DNA of 64,000 nt from Sepiola atlantica (lineage: Eukaryota > Mollusca > Cephalopoda > Sepiida > Sepiolidae). The notes below the pieces were generated by a model. That model saw nothing but the letters and a program-made list of their open reading frames with translations, had not been told where the DNA came from and ran no database searches. Both the position numbers and the translations under genes were made by a program. Within the stretch, counting starts at the first letter, position 1, and every line of letters begins with the position of its first letter. Shown here in pieces: positions 52,257 through 63,525 of the stretch. Location: NCBI GenBank assembly GCA_963556195.1, contig OY744517.1:84607214-84671213 (forward strand). Reading direction: 5' to 3'.

Positions 52257-52898
52257 GTTAGAGACGAATTTGACACTTTTTGGAAAGGAATAGAAAACGT
52301 CATATATTGGCCAATAATTAATCTATTCTCAAAATATATGAAGAGTTCGAACGCGATAAATCTAATCTGTTTAAATTGAGACCGTAAACAATAAAAACAC
52401 GAATATATTAAATCTACACTTCGAATGAAAGCTGATTTTAATTGAAATCAAAACAAAATTATTTCTGTATAATATTATGTAACACATAGTTTTATGGTGT
52501 CGTCGAGTGTTTAAATGCAACACCGTTTGTACGGACAATTTCCTGATTTTGTAAATGGCGTTGATCGCGTTTTGCATTCGAACCCTTCATATATATATAT
52601 ATTAATTACACTCATTTTTCTAATAGCCTCCCAACAAACGCAACTCATTCATTATGTACATAGTAAATGATATTTGTCCTATGATTCATAATTAACAATT
52701 ATCTCTTCTTATTTATCCTAAACATTTGCCAATCTTAACTTCACGAAAGTGACAGACCAACTCAAAGCCCTCCTCTTCATATCTTGCAAATCTCCCCCCA
52801 AGCCTATATGCCCAGATATAATTCAACCAATAACCCGGAGTCCTGTCCGTCCTAACTAAGGGAAACAGTAAAACGCACACCGCTACTCCTACGTATGT
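52254..52898. other. Unannotated stretch
   Basis: Contains a 12-bp word TTCGAACGCGAT / ATCGCGTTTTGCATTCGAA inverted pair (52347 and 52562). Otherwise nothing. Confidence 0.4.
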
Positions 52899-53106
52899 GG
52901 ACTCGGCCTTTTGGCTAAGATCAAAGTGTAGTATCTGTTCCGATGTATACTGCACTCCATAGACTGGTGTTGTCTTGTCCTTCTGGGCTTGATTTACGCT
53001 GGTCTATGGGTCTGTCCTGTGCAGTTCTAGGAGGTCCACCCTCCCAGGCTTCGCCTCCCCTCTTTGGGGAGGAGTAAGTTTATTGCTTACTGCCTGAGGC
53101 GCCCCT
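52899..53106 (+). mobile_element. U2-headed SINE with best-preserved U2 head, 3'-truncated
   Basis: CTCGGCCTTTTGGCTAAGAT then CAAAGTGTAGTATCTGTTC is nearly identical to U2 snRNA nt about 8-45 (one inserted A). The U2 Sm site and 3' stem-loops do not follow; instead the SINE body begins (CGATGTATACTGCACTCCAT). The copy stops at the GGCGCCCC box. Confidence 0.92.
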
Positions 53107-53294
53107 TATCTTTAGTGATAATTTAGAAGGAAAGAGACTTATTATTTTCAGTCTTGCCAAATATGTTGTAGTTTATGAATTTTCCAAATAAAATCAAAGT
53201 AGATTGTGGTTGTGACCCAACGGCTCACGGGTATATCGATTGTATATACAAGTGTTAAGACAAAGTCAACCGTGCATGGTGATGAGCATTCATA

Positions 53295-53298
<4 letters not shown>
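53107..53298. other. Unannotated spacer
   Basis: Nothing recognised. Confidence 0.4.

Positions 53299-53366
<68 letters not shown>
53299..53366. repeat. (GA)n microsatellite
   Basis: GA tract of about 68 bp. Confidence 0.95.
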
Positions 53367-53369
<3 letters not shown>

Positions 53370-54238
53370 AAATGCTGCTTTTTCAAAATTATTGATCTTA
53401 ATGTAAAAGCAGTCTCCATCTTGTTATCAGACTATTATAACTAATGTTGTTTCTGGTCTCATCATGTACCACTATTTTGATGAACATTAAACGTTTTTTA
53501 TTTCATCAAACTTTTGGATTCGAGTCCGACTCTCATGAGCCGTGGCTTCTGTGACCTTATATTTGATCTTTCATGATCTTCACGATTGATTCAGTAGTTC
53601 CTGAGTTTACAGCAGACAATTTTATTCATTAGATTATTAAAAAGTTCAACATAAATCTTTAGAACATTTCGTCTAAATAAATCTTATTGTAAGTTTTGTA
53701 ACATTTCAAAACATAAGATTTCATTAAACAGTTTATTATTTGTGTTTTTCGTAATTACTGAAAATTTTGTCTTTTTGATTCTCAACGGAAGATTTCAGAT
53801 TCAAAAGTTTGTTTATATAATCGTGTTTGTGTTTAAAATCTTTGGTTATGTTCGGTCAACTTATTATGCGAAAGTTTTGGAGGCGATTTACATTTCCTGT
53901 CAACAACCTTCGTTATGTAGATAGAAATAATTTGTGTATCGTCTCAACCTTTTGTTTTGGTTTGTCTGTTTTTATTTAATGCTGCAACACAATTCCTATT
54001 GGATATTATTTAATGTATACTTTTAATAGAAAACAAGTTGCTATTTTATCCATGTTATATTTCCACTTACGGATGAGTGTATAAACCATTATGCACCCAT
54101 ATCGTCATCGAACCAAGGTACTTGCTTGTCTGTGGATACAGAACCACTCGGACGCCGATGTTGATTTGTAAAAAGGTTTATTTAAAAAGAGAAGAACAGT
54201 TACAGGAAACATCAGAAAGACAGATAAGTTGTATATGC
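53367..54238. other. AT-rich unannotated stretch
   Basis: Nothing recognised. Confidence 0.4.

Positions 54239-54275
<37 letters not shown>
54239..54275. repeat. (GA)n microsatellite
   Basis: GA tract. Confidence 0.95.
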
Positions 54276-54535
54276 GGACAGCTCGTTTTGCTACACCTAG
54301 TTACATTGTGCGTGCTGTCTCTCATAGGGGACAGCACTTAGACACGTCTTTTCTACTTGAAGTTTAGCTAGATAAAGAGAAAGAAAATCCGTGTCCGGAA
54401 ATCACGTGGTTTCGTTAACCTTCATTCTGAGGACTCTTGAACTTCAAAATGTCACTCAAACTTTTCGATTCAAACACAGCCTTCATTATCTAACACCCAT
54501 AGCTGAAGGTCTAAGTCTTTTATTGATATTTTATG

Positions 54536-54537
<2 letters not shown>

Positions 54538-54596
<59 letters not shown>
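54538..54596. repeat. (TAA)n microsatellite
   Basis: About 19 TAA units. Confidence 0.95.
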
Positions 54597-54597
<1 letters not shown>

Positions 54598-54724
54598 TTT
54601 GCATGTTTAGGTTTGTATTCATACTCAATTGAATTTAGATGCTATTAATACTCCTCTGATGATAGTTGAAAGAAGATCTGGCAATTTAGTCCAAATTATT
54701 CATCTGCTATTAAGCATTTTAGAA

Positions 54725-54960
54725 TGACATATAGACTGGCAGGACCCGTGGAAATTCCACAGTTGTGTCCATCATCTGTTGTATATCGCTGCTATCCTTA
54801 TAGGGGGGGGGGGGGCATCTCAAAATTTCTGTACGATTTTGTGACATATTTCCATTCTATGAACGTCCAGTGCGAACGCAGACCCACGATATTATTTTAC
54901 CACCTTTGTTCAAACTGAAACATTTTATCTCTAAAACCCTTGTAGGATTTTGTGACATAT
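54725..54960 (+). repeat. Dispersed repeat, third copy (see 31185 and 31530)
   Basis: Starts ACTGGCAGGACCCGTGGAAA then TTCCACAGTTG; contains CTGTTGTATATCGCTGC, GCAGACCCACGATATTATTT and AACCCTTGTAGGATTTTGTG. Plus orientation, interrupted by a G-run at 54802. Confidence 0.7.
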
Positions 54961-55041
54961 TTCGATTCTAATTTTTCTGCATTGCCTCTCTATGATCAGG
55001 CGATCATATATTTACAAAAGGAGTGGAGCGTGATAACATAC

Positions 55042-55043
<2 letters not shown>

Positions 55044-55105
<62 letters not shown>
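55044..55105. repeat. (TA)n microsatellite
   Basis: TA tract. Confidence 0.95.
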
Positions 55106-55107
<2 letters not shown>

Positions 55108-55355
55108 ATGATAATAATCCAGGTAAAAAACATCCACGGTCCTAAACCACGTGACTCCCTAAATTTTGAAACTTTAAATTTCTTTTTTTCTTCTTCTTTT
55201 TTCTCTCCACTTCATTCATTCTCTCCAAATATGATCTGAGGTTGAGATCGGATTCTAACTCTACCTGATGAGATCTCAGTTTATAATAACTGTTGATCGA
55301 TAACATCGACATGCCAGTGTTGCAGATTTTTTACATGTCTGTGTAAATAAAAATA

Positions 55356-55358
<3 letters not shown>

Positions 55359-55406
<48 letters not shown>
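55359..55406. repeat. (TA)n microsatellite
   Basis: TA tract. Confidence 0.95.
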
Positions 55407-55410
<4 letters not shown>

Positions 55411-55645
55411 TTGTTTGTGAGACAATAAGGAATTACATGTATTTGCCGATACATGAAAATAAAGAAATTGAAAGCACAGGTGAAAGTTATGGTTATGGAT
55501 TGATTGTTTTTATGGTCATTGGAATGCAACTATAAAATGTATATGCTCTGAAGCTTGTAATACAACTTCATTGAGCTTGAAATTTGGAACATTTTCGGTT
55601 ATTATAAAGAGTATATACTTAAATATATACTTTTGTAAGAACCCA

Positions 55646-55670
55646 TATATATATATATATATATATATAC
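55646..55670. repeat. (TA)n microsatellite
   Basis: Short TA tract abutting the CCCGGCGTTGC copy. Confidence 0.9.
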
Positions 55671-55710
55671 TAGGTGTACCTACCCGGCGTTGCTCAGGAT
55701 GCAGTAATGT
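55668..55710 (+). repeat. CCCGGCGTTGC-family copy
   Basis: ACTAGGTGTACCTACCCGGC then GTTGCTCAGG at the microsatellite border. Confidence 0.5.
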
Positions 55711-56555
55711 CAGTTTCTGTTTTTTTGTTGTCGTTTGCATATCTTTTAAGTTATACACAAAAATAAATAACATTTTAGTTTGTATTTGTTGTGACCTTGA
55801 AGGGTCGATTTTAAATAAGACAACATGGCGGTATATTTATAAGAGTGTGTATTTACAGAAGTAGAGAATAGTATGTTACAGAAAGACTGCTTCGAGACTG
55901 CTTCAAAATAATCTCTATAAATAGTGTGCGGAAAAGTCTATTTAGTCACGAATAGGGTAGATCACCATCACACTATAAGAGTATAGTTTTTTTTATTTCA
56001 ATGAATATTAGATTAATAGGAAATCTAAAAAGTAGTGATGTGTAAGTCACATATCGGCAAGAAACACACACATACAGAAACATGCAACGTGTTCACATAA
56101 TGAATTGAGAAAGTGATGCCTAGGTAAGTGTTAGAAGTAACTAAAGAAAAACGGAATTATGTCCCTTGGATCATTTAAGAGTTATCGCCCCTTATCGAGT
56201 GGCTTACCGAGTGAAAAGTAAACATTAACCACGGAGCAGACTGGCAGATATTCCATCTCGCGTTACAGCGGCTAAATAACTCATTTCATTCTAATTACAC
56301 TTTTAATAAATCTGTTAAACCTTTCTGTTGAAAAGTCATGCATTTTGTGTTACGAGTTATTAATTATTATAACCTAAATTACATGATTTATAACAGTAAG
56401 GTATATAACTTCTATTATACTGTTCAAGTTAAAATAGATGTTATCTTCCTTATATTATTTTAGTTAAGCATAGAAATAAAAGCACTGTTTGCGAATAATG
56501 TGTGCTATAATAGTTTTCCTCTGAAAAATATTCTGACAAAGAAAAATTGTATTTA
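55711..56555. other. Unannotated stretch
   Basis: Small duplication GACTGCTTC(G/A)A at 55884-55905. No gene. Confidence 0.4.
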
Positions 56556-56915
56556 CAAAGAAATTAAATTGAATTACATTTTTTTATTCTTAACAACATG
56601 GACTAATGATAAGGAAAAGAAATTAAATCGAATTACATTTTTTTACTCATAACAACATGGACTAATGATAAGAAAAAGAAATTAAATCGAATTACATTTT
56701 TTTTACTCTTAACAACATGGGCTAATGATAAAGAAAATAAATTAAATTGAATTACATTTTTTTTACTCTTAACAACATGGGCTAATGATAAATAAAAGAA
56801 ATTAAATCGAATTACATTTTTTTTTACTCTTAACAACATAGGCTAATGATAAGGAAAATAAATTAAATTGAATTACATTTTTTTACTCTTAACAACATGG
56901 GCTAATGATAAACAA
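56556..56915. repeat. ~60-bp tandem repeat, six units
   Basis: CTTAACAACATGG(A/G)CTAATG anchors recur at 56589, 56649, 56708, 56768, 56829 and 56888 (spacing 59-61 bp). The unit also has AAATTAAAT(C/T)GAATTACAT. Unit-length drift comes only from the T-run. Confidence 0.93.
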
Positions 56916-57310
56916 AAGCGAATAGCTATTCAGAATGGAATATTTATTTTGATATTTAAGGATGTAAGTTATTTAGGTCTAAAGTCGAAAATTCGGCTAA
57001 CTTAGCTACTATCTCACGTGCGAGACACTACAGTCAATGTGTGGTAAGATGTTAAATTTAGTTAATTTGTGGACATTGTTGGTTTGTTTTTCTGGGAATT
57101 CACAAAAATCCTGTTTTCAAGAGATTCGATGTTTTGAAAAAAATTGTTTCATTATATGACTTAAAATAAACATTACCTTGAAACAGCTGTAAACAACTTT
57201 AATACGTTTGTGTATACTCTTTATTTGGAACATGATTTGAAAATGATTTAAATCATAATATATAGAAATAATGATAATATTTTATGAATAAATATTAATT
57301 ATTTATTACC
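56916..57310. other. AT-rich unannotated stretch
   Basis: Nothing recognised. Confidence 0.4.
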
Positions 57311-57365
57311 GACAGACATCGATGTTTCATGCTTACGCAATCTTCAGTGCAGAAAGTTAATTCCC
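57311..57365 (-). other. Hammerhead-like motif (U-U at stem II base)
   Basis: Minus strand: CTGAAGA, T-TGC-GTAA-GCA-T as stem II, GAAA, CAT-CG-ATG as stem III, then UC. Stem I about 3 bp. The same motif recurs at 59475-59525. Confidence 0.5.
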
Positions 57366-57537
57366 AACGGTCGGTGGGCGCAAACTCCGATCACAAATCG
57401 CCACTGATTCACAGTCAAGAGCGTTACCCATTGGCCACCACAAATTAGCTTGGAAGTTAGGAGGAATTTAACTTTGTAAATGCCAAGTTAGTGGGTATAT
57501 ACAACAAGCAGCGAAGAGTGATCAACAACAACAAACC

Positions 57538-57951
57538 GTGTTGGATCAATATATTTTTAATTCCTATCCACATACACATGTGTTTCACCCTTTTCTGAGA
57601 ATCATCAGTGTGGAGGATGACTGTTCTGCCTGTTACACAGTTCGAACCCCAGAACCAAGTCACCTTTTAACTTTCACGTCTGAACCTCTCTATCGATACG
57701 TTGAACTCAACAACCATGAGGATAGAAGAGAATTAAAGTCTATTCATGTTTTCATTTAGTAGACTGTCACAACAGTGTTCAACAATCCAATTGGATGGAA
57801 CATCGCATTACGCATTAATTTTGAAGCCTATTTTTACTTCTGTTACACCGCTCATCCTGAATACTGTAAACAATATCATGATAAATATTTTTTCAATTCC
57901 TATCTATATACACATGTGTTTCATCCCATTCCGGGAATCATCAGTGTGGAG

Positions 57952-57960
<9 letters not shown>
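57538..57960 (+). repeat. Direct repeats carrying hammerhead-like motifs
   Basis: ATTCCTATC(C/T)A(C/T)ATACACATG then TGTTTCA(C/T)CC, and AATCATCAGTGTGGAG, occur at 57559 and 57896. On the minus strand the second has CTGATGA, U-TCCC-GGAAT-GGGA-U, GAAA, CAC-AT-GTG, UA. Both lie just upstream of TA-rich DNA. Confidence 0.6.

Positions 57961-58022
<62 letters not shown>
57954..58022. repeat. (TA)n microsatellite
   Basis: TA tract between the direct repeat and the 58-kb palindrome. Confidence 0.95.
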
Positions 58023-58023
<1 letters not shown>

Positions 58024-58245
58024 ATGAAACAGAAGAGTGGAATAAAAAAAAAAGGAAAATTGTTAAAATTACCTTAAGGCCTTATCGTCTGACCCTCTGA
58101 GAGGAAACGTCAGAATGGTAAATTAAAAACTAAGTTTAGTTTTTAATTTACCATTCTGACGTTTCCTCTCAGAGGGTCAGACGATAAGGCCTTAAGGTAA
58201 TTTTAACAATTTTCCTGTTTTTTTTCACTGTCTGTTTCATTGATT
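58024..58245. repeat. Near-perfect palindrome
   Basis: Arms 58024-58134 and 58139-58245 are almost identical in reverse complement (GAAACAG ... GGAAAATTGTTAAAATTACC, TTAAGGCCTTATCGTCTGAC, CCTCTGAGAGGAAACGTCAG, AATGGTAAATTAAAAACTAA). Only the extreme A-run and AGAGTGGA/CACTGTCT ends differ. The spacer at the centre is about 4 bp. Recently formed or under strong arm homogenisation. Confidence 0.95.
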
Positions 58246-58298
58246 AAAATAATGCTTCCTCTAAAATTGATCCTACGATTCTGTTGTACACGAAATTT

Positions 58299-58302
<4 letters not shown>

Positions 58303-58335
<33 letters not shown>
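58303..58335. repeat. (TA)n microsatellite
   Basis: Short TA tract. Confidence 0.95.
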
Positions 58336-58337
<2 letters not shown>

Positions 58338-58740
58338 ATCAAGTTCAAATGTGTGAATAAAGTGAACATAAAACCAAGTTTTTCAAGGGTGCTCAATACC
58401 AAGTAGAGCATTTATAAAATTACATAAACAATATTATAGCCTTACATCAATTAACCAACGTTTCAATGTGTATTACCACATCTTGTCAAAGACAGAGTTA
58501 AAATAAATTCAAAATCAAAAGTGAGAAATATTGGAGGATATCAAACCGAGGCCGGATTTTAAGATGGAAAGGGAGTGGCAAAGAAGCTTGTTAGGGTTTA
58601 CAGGCCGACTAGATTTTATATATATATATATATAGAGATAGAAGAAAAAAGAGTGATAAATGTGCGACGATTGTCCAAATTTATTTCAAATTTCAATTGT
58701 TCAATGCAAGGTTGTCAGTAATAAACTAGTGTTTATTTTT
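58336..58740. other. Unannotated stretch
   Basis: ACCAACGTTTCAATGTGTAT with CATCTTGTCAAAG (58452-58490) is a GAAACGTTGG-type word like those in the SINE bodies. Short (TA)n at 58617. No gene. Confidence 0.4.
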
Positions 58741-58794
58741 CTTTCCTTAAGCCAAGGTTTTTCAAAGATCGAAATCTTATCATCAGAGGAGAAA
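58741..58794 (-). ncRNA. Hammerhead ribozyme motif, type I, stem II base pair lost
   Basis: Minus strand: stem I 5' TCCT (58790-58787); CTGATGA (58786-58780); stem II U-AAGAT-TTCG-ATCTT-U (58779-58764), five pairs with a UUCG tetraloop but U-U at 10.1-11.1; GAAA (58763-58760); stem III AACC-TT-GGCT with one mismatch; UA (58749-58748); stem I 3' AGGA (58747-58744). Probably reduced activity. Confidence 0.65.
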
Positions 58795-58799
58795 TACAG

Positions 58800-59428
58800 A
58801 TGGATAAGTTGGCTTTCGAAAAAACCAAAGTTCAAATATTTGAAAAATATGAGAATTATTATTAAAAATTATTAAAATAATTTTTGTCAAAAAACGTACT
58901 GAATGAAAAGAAGATTTCGTGAAAAAGATATACAATTGTCCGGGTGGTAAGTTTCCGTTGAAAAAGTTCGGTGAAATTGTAGAAAGTGAAGAAAAACACT
59001 TTGCATGGGAGCAGGTTGGAGAAGGTGCTCAAGAGTAGATAAGTCCAGATGCACTTAAAAGAGGCTGAGAAGAGGAAAACAGGCCATTTTTTTGATTTAC
59101 TTCCGGGCCTAGTAAAACGGTAGGATCTCATACAAGGATTAACTCAGAATGAGAAAAAACCAAAGTTGATGAAAGTTTCAGATTTGGGGTCAGGATGGGG
59201 GGGGGGGTTAGGAGGTGCGGGGTATTTTAAAAAGTCGCTTTGTGAATTTGGGGGAAAAATAAAAGGAGGACGGGTTGGCATGGGGATGTAGATAAAGTGA
59301 CAGGTGGGTTAAGGGTGCGGGCGAGCGGTAGGGTGTAGGTTTTGGGGGTGGGGTTAATCTTAAATGGTGAATGGGTATAGAAATAGTTGATTCTAAAAAT
59401 AGAAATAAAAAAATAAAAAAAATAAAAA
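58800..59428. other. Unannotated stretch with G-rich block
   Basis: 59190-59360 is strikingly G-rich on the plus strand (GGGGGGGGG, GGGTGCGGGCGAGCGG). No gene recognised. Confidence 0.45.
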
Positions 59429-59474
59429 ATATATATATATATATAAATTATTTTTTAAATATTTTTATTTTTAC

Positions 59475-59525
59475 CTATGAACACACATGTTTCATGCTTA
59501 CGCAATCTTCAGTGTAGGAGATGAT
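59475..59525 (-). other. Hammerhead-like motif, second copy of the 57311 type
   Basis: Minus strand: CTGAAGA, T-TGC-GTAA-GCA-T, GAAA, CATGTG. Stem III is degraded compared with 57311-57365. Confidence 0.45.
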
Positions 59526-59964
59526 AATTACTGCCGGTCGAAAGATTCGAACCCATATATATTAAAGTACTAAGTGTTTTCTGTATAACAGTAGGAAATG
59601 TACTTGAGGAATCTGAATTTCACACGGAACTCGGCACAAAAGAATTATGGTGTCTTGCACAAGTGACTACAGAATAAAACAGCTGCCTACTGCCAAGGAT
59701 GGTATTAACCATCTAGTAAAAGTGGCTATTACATCAAATCTAATCATAATTCAATACTGTGTCACTCAAACTATTCGTCTCTTCATTGTAAGGCATACAC
59801 GACATAACATAACTACACGCATTTATCTTTTCAGTTATGAATAGCACAAATACCCTAAAACTAGTCTCTATATCTCCTAATAGTATAATATATCTCCCTA
59901 GCATAATCATACTAAAATATCAATAGCAATGAGATATAGGCGTATAATATAAAAGTATAGATTA
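59526..59964. other. Unannotated stretch
   Basis: A tRNA-like antisense B-box word GATTCGAACCC at 59545. The 65-codon frame at 59647 has no signature. Confidence 0.4.
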
Positions 59965-59965
59965 A

Positions 59966-60627
59966 AAAATTTTTTTTTTAACATAGTTCACCCCAAACAA
60001 GGCAGGCCGCCACTGTAGACGTAAGGGGCTACTAAGAAAAAAAAAGAGAGAAAGTTTAGGGAGGGGCAACCTAAATTGGGATCTGCGCAGCAAGATGTCT
60101 GTTTACATTAGTTTTAAATTTCTGCATGTCAGTACTGTCGGGGAAACAGGGGGCAGGAAGGGAGTACCAGAGTCCAGCAACACGAGGAAAGAAGTTATTT
60201 GAGTAGTAAGCTCTCCGGCATCTGGGGACCTCCACAGTGAATGGATGGGATTTAGTTGATTGTCGAGTTGGTCTAGGGAATTTACATCGAAGGGGCACCA
60301 GAGTAGCCAATTCATCGGAGCATAATCCATTGAAGTATTTGTAAAACAAGCACAAGGATGCTACATTGCGGCGATGGGACAGGGACTGGAGCTTGGTTGA
60401 CAGTGAGGGACCTATTAGGTTGGCGACTCGTTTTTCGACCTTGTCAAGGAGGGAAAGAGTAGTAGATGATGCACCAGCCCAGATGTGGCAACAATACTCC
60501 ATGCATGGGCGGATGGTGGCTTTGAAGAGATATAGGATAATGTCAGGTGTGAGGAGTTTACTAGCACGGTAGAGGGAGCCCACCGTTTTTGAGGCAGCCT
60601 TGGCAATATCTTCAATGTATTTATATA
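59966..60627 (-). pseudogene. 5'-truncated CR1/Jockey-like LINE (minus strand)
   Basis: A 170-codon minus frame (60583-60071) reads MGSLYRASKLLTPDIILYLF, KATIRPCMEYCCHIWAGASS, TTLSLLDKVEKRVANLIGPS, continues through the complete C-terminal domain and ends NVNRHLAAQIPI. The best-preserved C-terminus of the family here. The 5' side stops at a TA-flanked transposon (60628), consistent with either 5' truncation there or interruption. Confidence 0.92.
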
Positions 60628-61228
60628 CAGCGTGTTTGAAAAATCCATAATATTTCGAGGTTATGTCCTATATGTGTATATAGGGTCGGAAACGCTAGGG
60701 TTCCAAGTTATAGGCCATTCAAACAAATACTGATCAACATTCTTTAAAGTAAATATCTAAAATGTACAATGTGTGTGTTAGTGCCCTCTTCTATTTACAT
60801 ATTGGATAGATAAGCGCTATCCCTGATGCAGGATCACAGTTAAAAACGCCTTGGCCTGGTGTTGCCACATGCACCAAAAAAAAACATGAAAAAATTACAC
60901 CAAACAAATATAAAAGCCATGGAGCCCAGCAGAAAGATCTGTGTGTCATGATCGGCAGGGACTCCTTTAAAAGCTTAAATGTGGGATATGGGCAGCCTTC
61001 TGTGAATAATGGGTCTTCTTATTTCAGATAACAGAATACAACAGACCAAATACAGGTAAATAAATATGATCAGCACAAAGCAAAGACTAGGCAGAGGACG
61101 AAAAGGACCACAAAGTAATTTGACTAGTAATTGAGTGTAATTACAAAAACAACACCGTTCTAAAAAGGCTCCTTTTCACATATAGGACATAATCCCGAAG
61201 TTATGCCATAGATTTTACAAACACCCTT
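60628..61228. mobile_element. Non-autonomous TA-flanked DNA transposon (mariner-like)
   Basis: Left end CAGCGTGTTTGAAAAATCCA continues to GGTTATGTCCTATATGTG. The right end, reversed, reads AAAGGGTGTTTGTAAAATCT through GGATTATGTCCTATATGTG, giving roughly 50-bp inverted termini with TA on both outer sides. About 600 bp, no transposase. The TA target and short length suggest a Tc1/mariner MITE. Confidence 0.7.
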
Positions 61229-62620
61229 TATATAGCATTTGTAAATGCTTTTAGATAGAAAAGCAGAAAAAATAGTGAGTGTTGAGAAGATACTAACATC
61301 AAAAGAATTAATAAAGTGTGGAAATGAGAGATGGAGAAACATAAAATAGTATATAAGTTATTATGGTCTTCCATAACAAAAAAAAGTTTGACATTTATAA
61401 ATAAATTCTTGTACAGATAAGACTTGCATACCAACAACAGATGCATAATTCACAACTCAGCATTTCTTTCTATGACTTAATTGACATAGAGGACAAGGTC
61501 ATTGTACTGTTGTTTAAGCTACATCCGGTGGTGAGTTTCAATTTGGGAGCTTTGAGGGGTGTGGAGTAACCTCTTGCTTAGAATTACTCCCAGGTCAATC
61601 CTGATCCGGAGTGGTAGTACATGTCTATGGATTAATTAGAACTGTTCTTGGTAAGGAATGTAACTTCATCCGGGGATATACATATACATTATAAATAACT
61701 TGTTAAAGAAAACACCTTTAGTAAATATTTGAAGATGTTAAGATGTTGAAGCATAAAAACATTTATCTCAATGACTGGATTCGGCATTAAATAACCTGAA
61801 AAGGGTTGATATGCCACAAAACAAACAAAAGGCCATTGCACTGTGGAGGACGGACAATGTATATTTTTGTCAAGCAAAGTCTCAGTTCTTTTAGTTTAAA
61901 TGATTGTTTAGATGCCAAAGAGACAATACACGGTTTTTGGAACCAGCCTATCAACAAGGCTTTATGTAAGCTGATAATGGTTCGTTGTTGGAGATTGCAA
62001 GACTTATTAATACAAATGGAGTCTGTCTTGACGAATGTGCCAAACACAGATATCGTTGCAAACAATTTTCTTTATCTATTTAAACATATTTCGCAATGAT
62101 TGAGTAAAACGACACTGTATCAGTCGGATACAAAAATAGTTTATGAGACTAAATTTCACATGGGGAGTAAATCTCAACTCCACTAACCTTTGATTCCACT
62201 TCTACAACCCTTAATATGTTCATTGCAAAACACTCATTGAACATAACCAGGTCATCTACAATCACGAAATATGGATAGATATACCAACAAAATGACTTCA
62301 GTATCTCGAATTGATTTTCTATCACATCTCATGATCAACGTTATTCAGGTAAAATAAGATGCCTCGTTGTATATAATCAACTTCATTGAATTCTTTTCAT
62401 CTTCATAGTTCAATATTTTGTAACCATATATTTTGTAAGCTAAAAGAAAAAACTTCTTTATTCAATCAAACTATGTACTAATAGAGCGTATATATTTATT
62501 TTATTGTGACTACAATTATCACGTCTCTTTTTCAAAAATTCTTGAAATTGATTAAATGACTTTTCAATTTTTAACTGATTGGAAACTTCTCCCCTGTGAA
62601 GAAATGATTGATATGTTAAT
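61229..62620. other. Unannotated stretch
   Basis: Three overlapping small frames near 61690-62099 on both strands; no domain recognised. The continuation of the LINE at 60627 is not found here. Confidence 0.4.
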
Positions 62621-62621
62621 T

Positions 62622-62623
<2 letters not shown>

Positions 62624-62666
<43 letters not shown>

Positions 62667-62675
62667 GGGAGAGAG
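62624..62675. repeat. (GA)n microsatellite
   Basis: GA tract. Confidence 0.95.
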
Positions 62676-63338
62676 GGTTCTATGACAAAGCCTGGTTCTA
62701 TAAAGTCTCATTTTTCAACAGAACTTGATGCGGGGGTCGATTCAAGGAAATACTAGGTCTTTCCTGAACAATAATCCAGTCTAGTAATATTAAACCAACA
62801 ATGATCATGGGGGTATAGGGGTAGAACATAAAACATAGATTTAAAATAATTCAGGCGTTCGTAAATGAGTTCGAAGAACTAGAAACACAAGGCGTGTCAA
62901 GAAGAAACCAGCATAAGAAGGAAAGTAGAGGAGAAAAGTGTGGAAAAGAATAAGTTAAAAAGACTAGACTAGGACAAATATGTCATTGTAACAGCTGGTT
63001 TGGTATTATTAGACTGGAATAGTATACAAGAGAGCTGGAGAAACGTAGAAGTTTCAGTTTATTAGTGCCTTTCAGAATTTAATAAGAGACATTTTCATGA
63101 ACAAATGCTTGTCAAGGTTCTTTGTGGAAATGTTTTGGTGATATTTGTAAGTATTTATTTGTCTTCCCACAATGGCAATGGAGTACTCTGTGGTAGCTGA
63201 CAGTTTTTATATGAAAATTAAAATTTTGCTTACTCACGGCTCGTGACTGATGGCCAAATGATTAAAAGTGCCCCGACTTGAAGCACTTGTCTCTCTAGTT
63301 ACACTGAAGAGCAGCGAAACAGCTTGTTTATGGATCAT
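62676..63338. other. Unannotated stretch
   Basis: CTAGACTAGGAC / GTCTAGT words near 62770 and 62965 are similar to 41600 and 41860, a possible diverged duplicate. No gene. Confidence 0.35.
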
Positions 63339-63340
63339 AC

Positions 63341-63380
63341 ACAGACACACACACCCACACCCACCCACCCCCACACACAC

Positions 63381-63411
<31 letters not shown>

Positions 63412-63418
63412 TATATGT
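63341..63418. repeat. (CA)n(TA)n compound microsatellite
   Basis: ACACACAC/CCCACC then TA repeats. Confidence 0.95.
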
Positions 63419-63464
63419 GAAAAATGACAAACGGAAAACAGGTTAAAGTGCAGGAGAAAAACAA

Positions 63465-63525
63465 AAACAAGAGATTTGACCGGTTTCGTTCGTGTTGGCT
63501 AACGTCTTCAGAAAAAGTGAAGATT
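63465..63525 (-). other. Hammerhead-like motif
   Basis: Minus strand: TTTTT, CTGAAGA, C plus GTT...AAC as stem II, GAAA, CC-GG as a loopless stem III, UC, AAA. Order is right but an extra base sits at the base of stem II. Confidence 0.45.

Noticed and set aside
52899..53106. A functional U2 snRNA gene
   Set aside because: Only about 40 nt of the 5' end matches; the Sm site and 3' stem-loops are absent and a SINE body follows.
54645..54690. Hammerhead candidate CTGATGA...GAAA
   Set aside because: Only five bases separate the two core boxes, so stem II cannot form, and stem III does not close.
55264..55290. CCTGATGAGATCTCAG as a hammerhead
   Set aside because: No GAAA at a suitable distance.
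60366..60572. 68-codon plus-strand frame
   Set aside because: Antisense shadow of the LINE C-terminal domain encoded on the minus strand.
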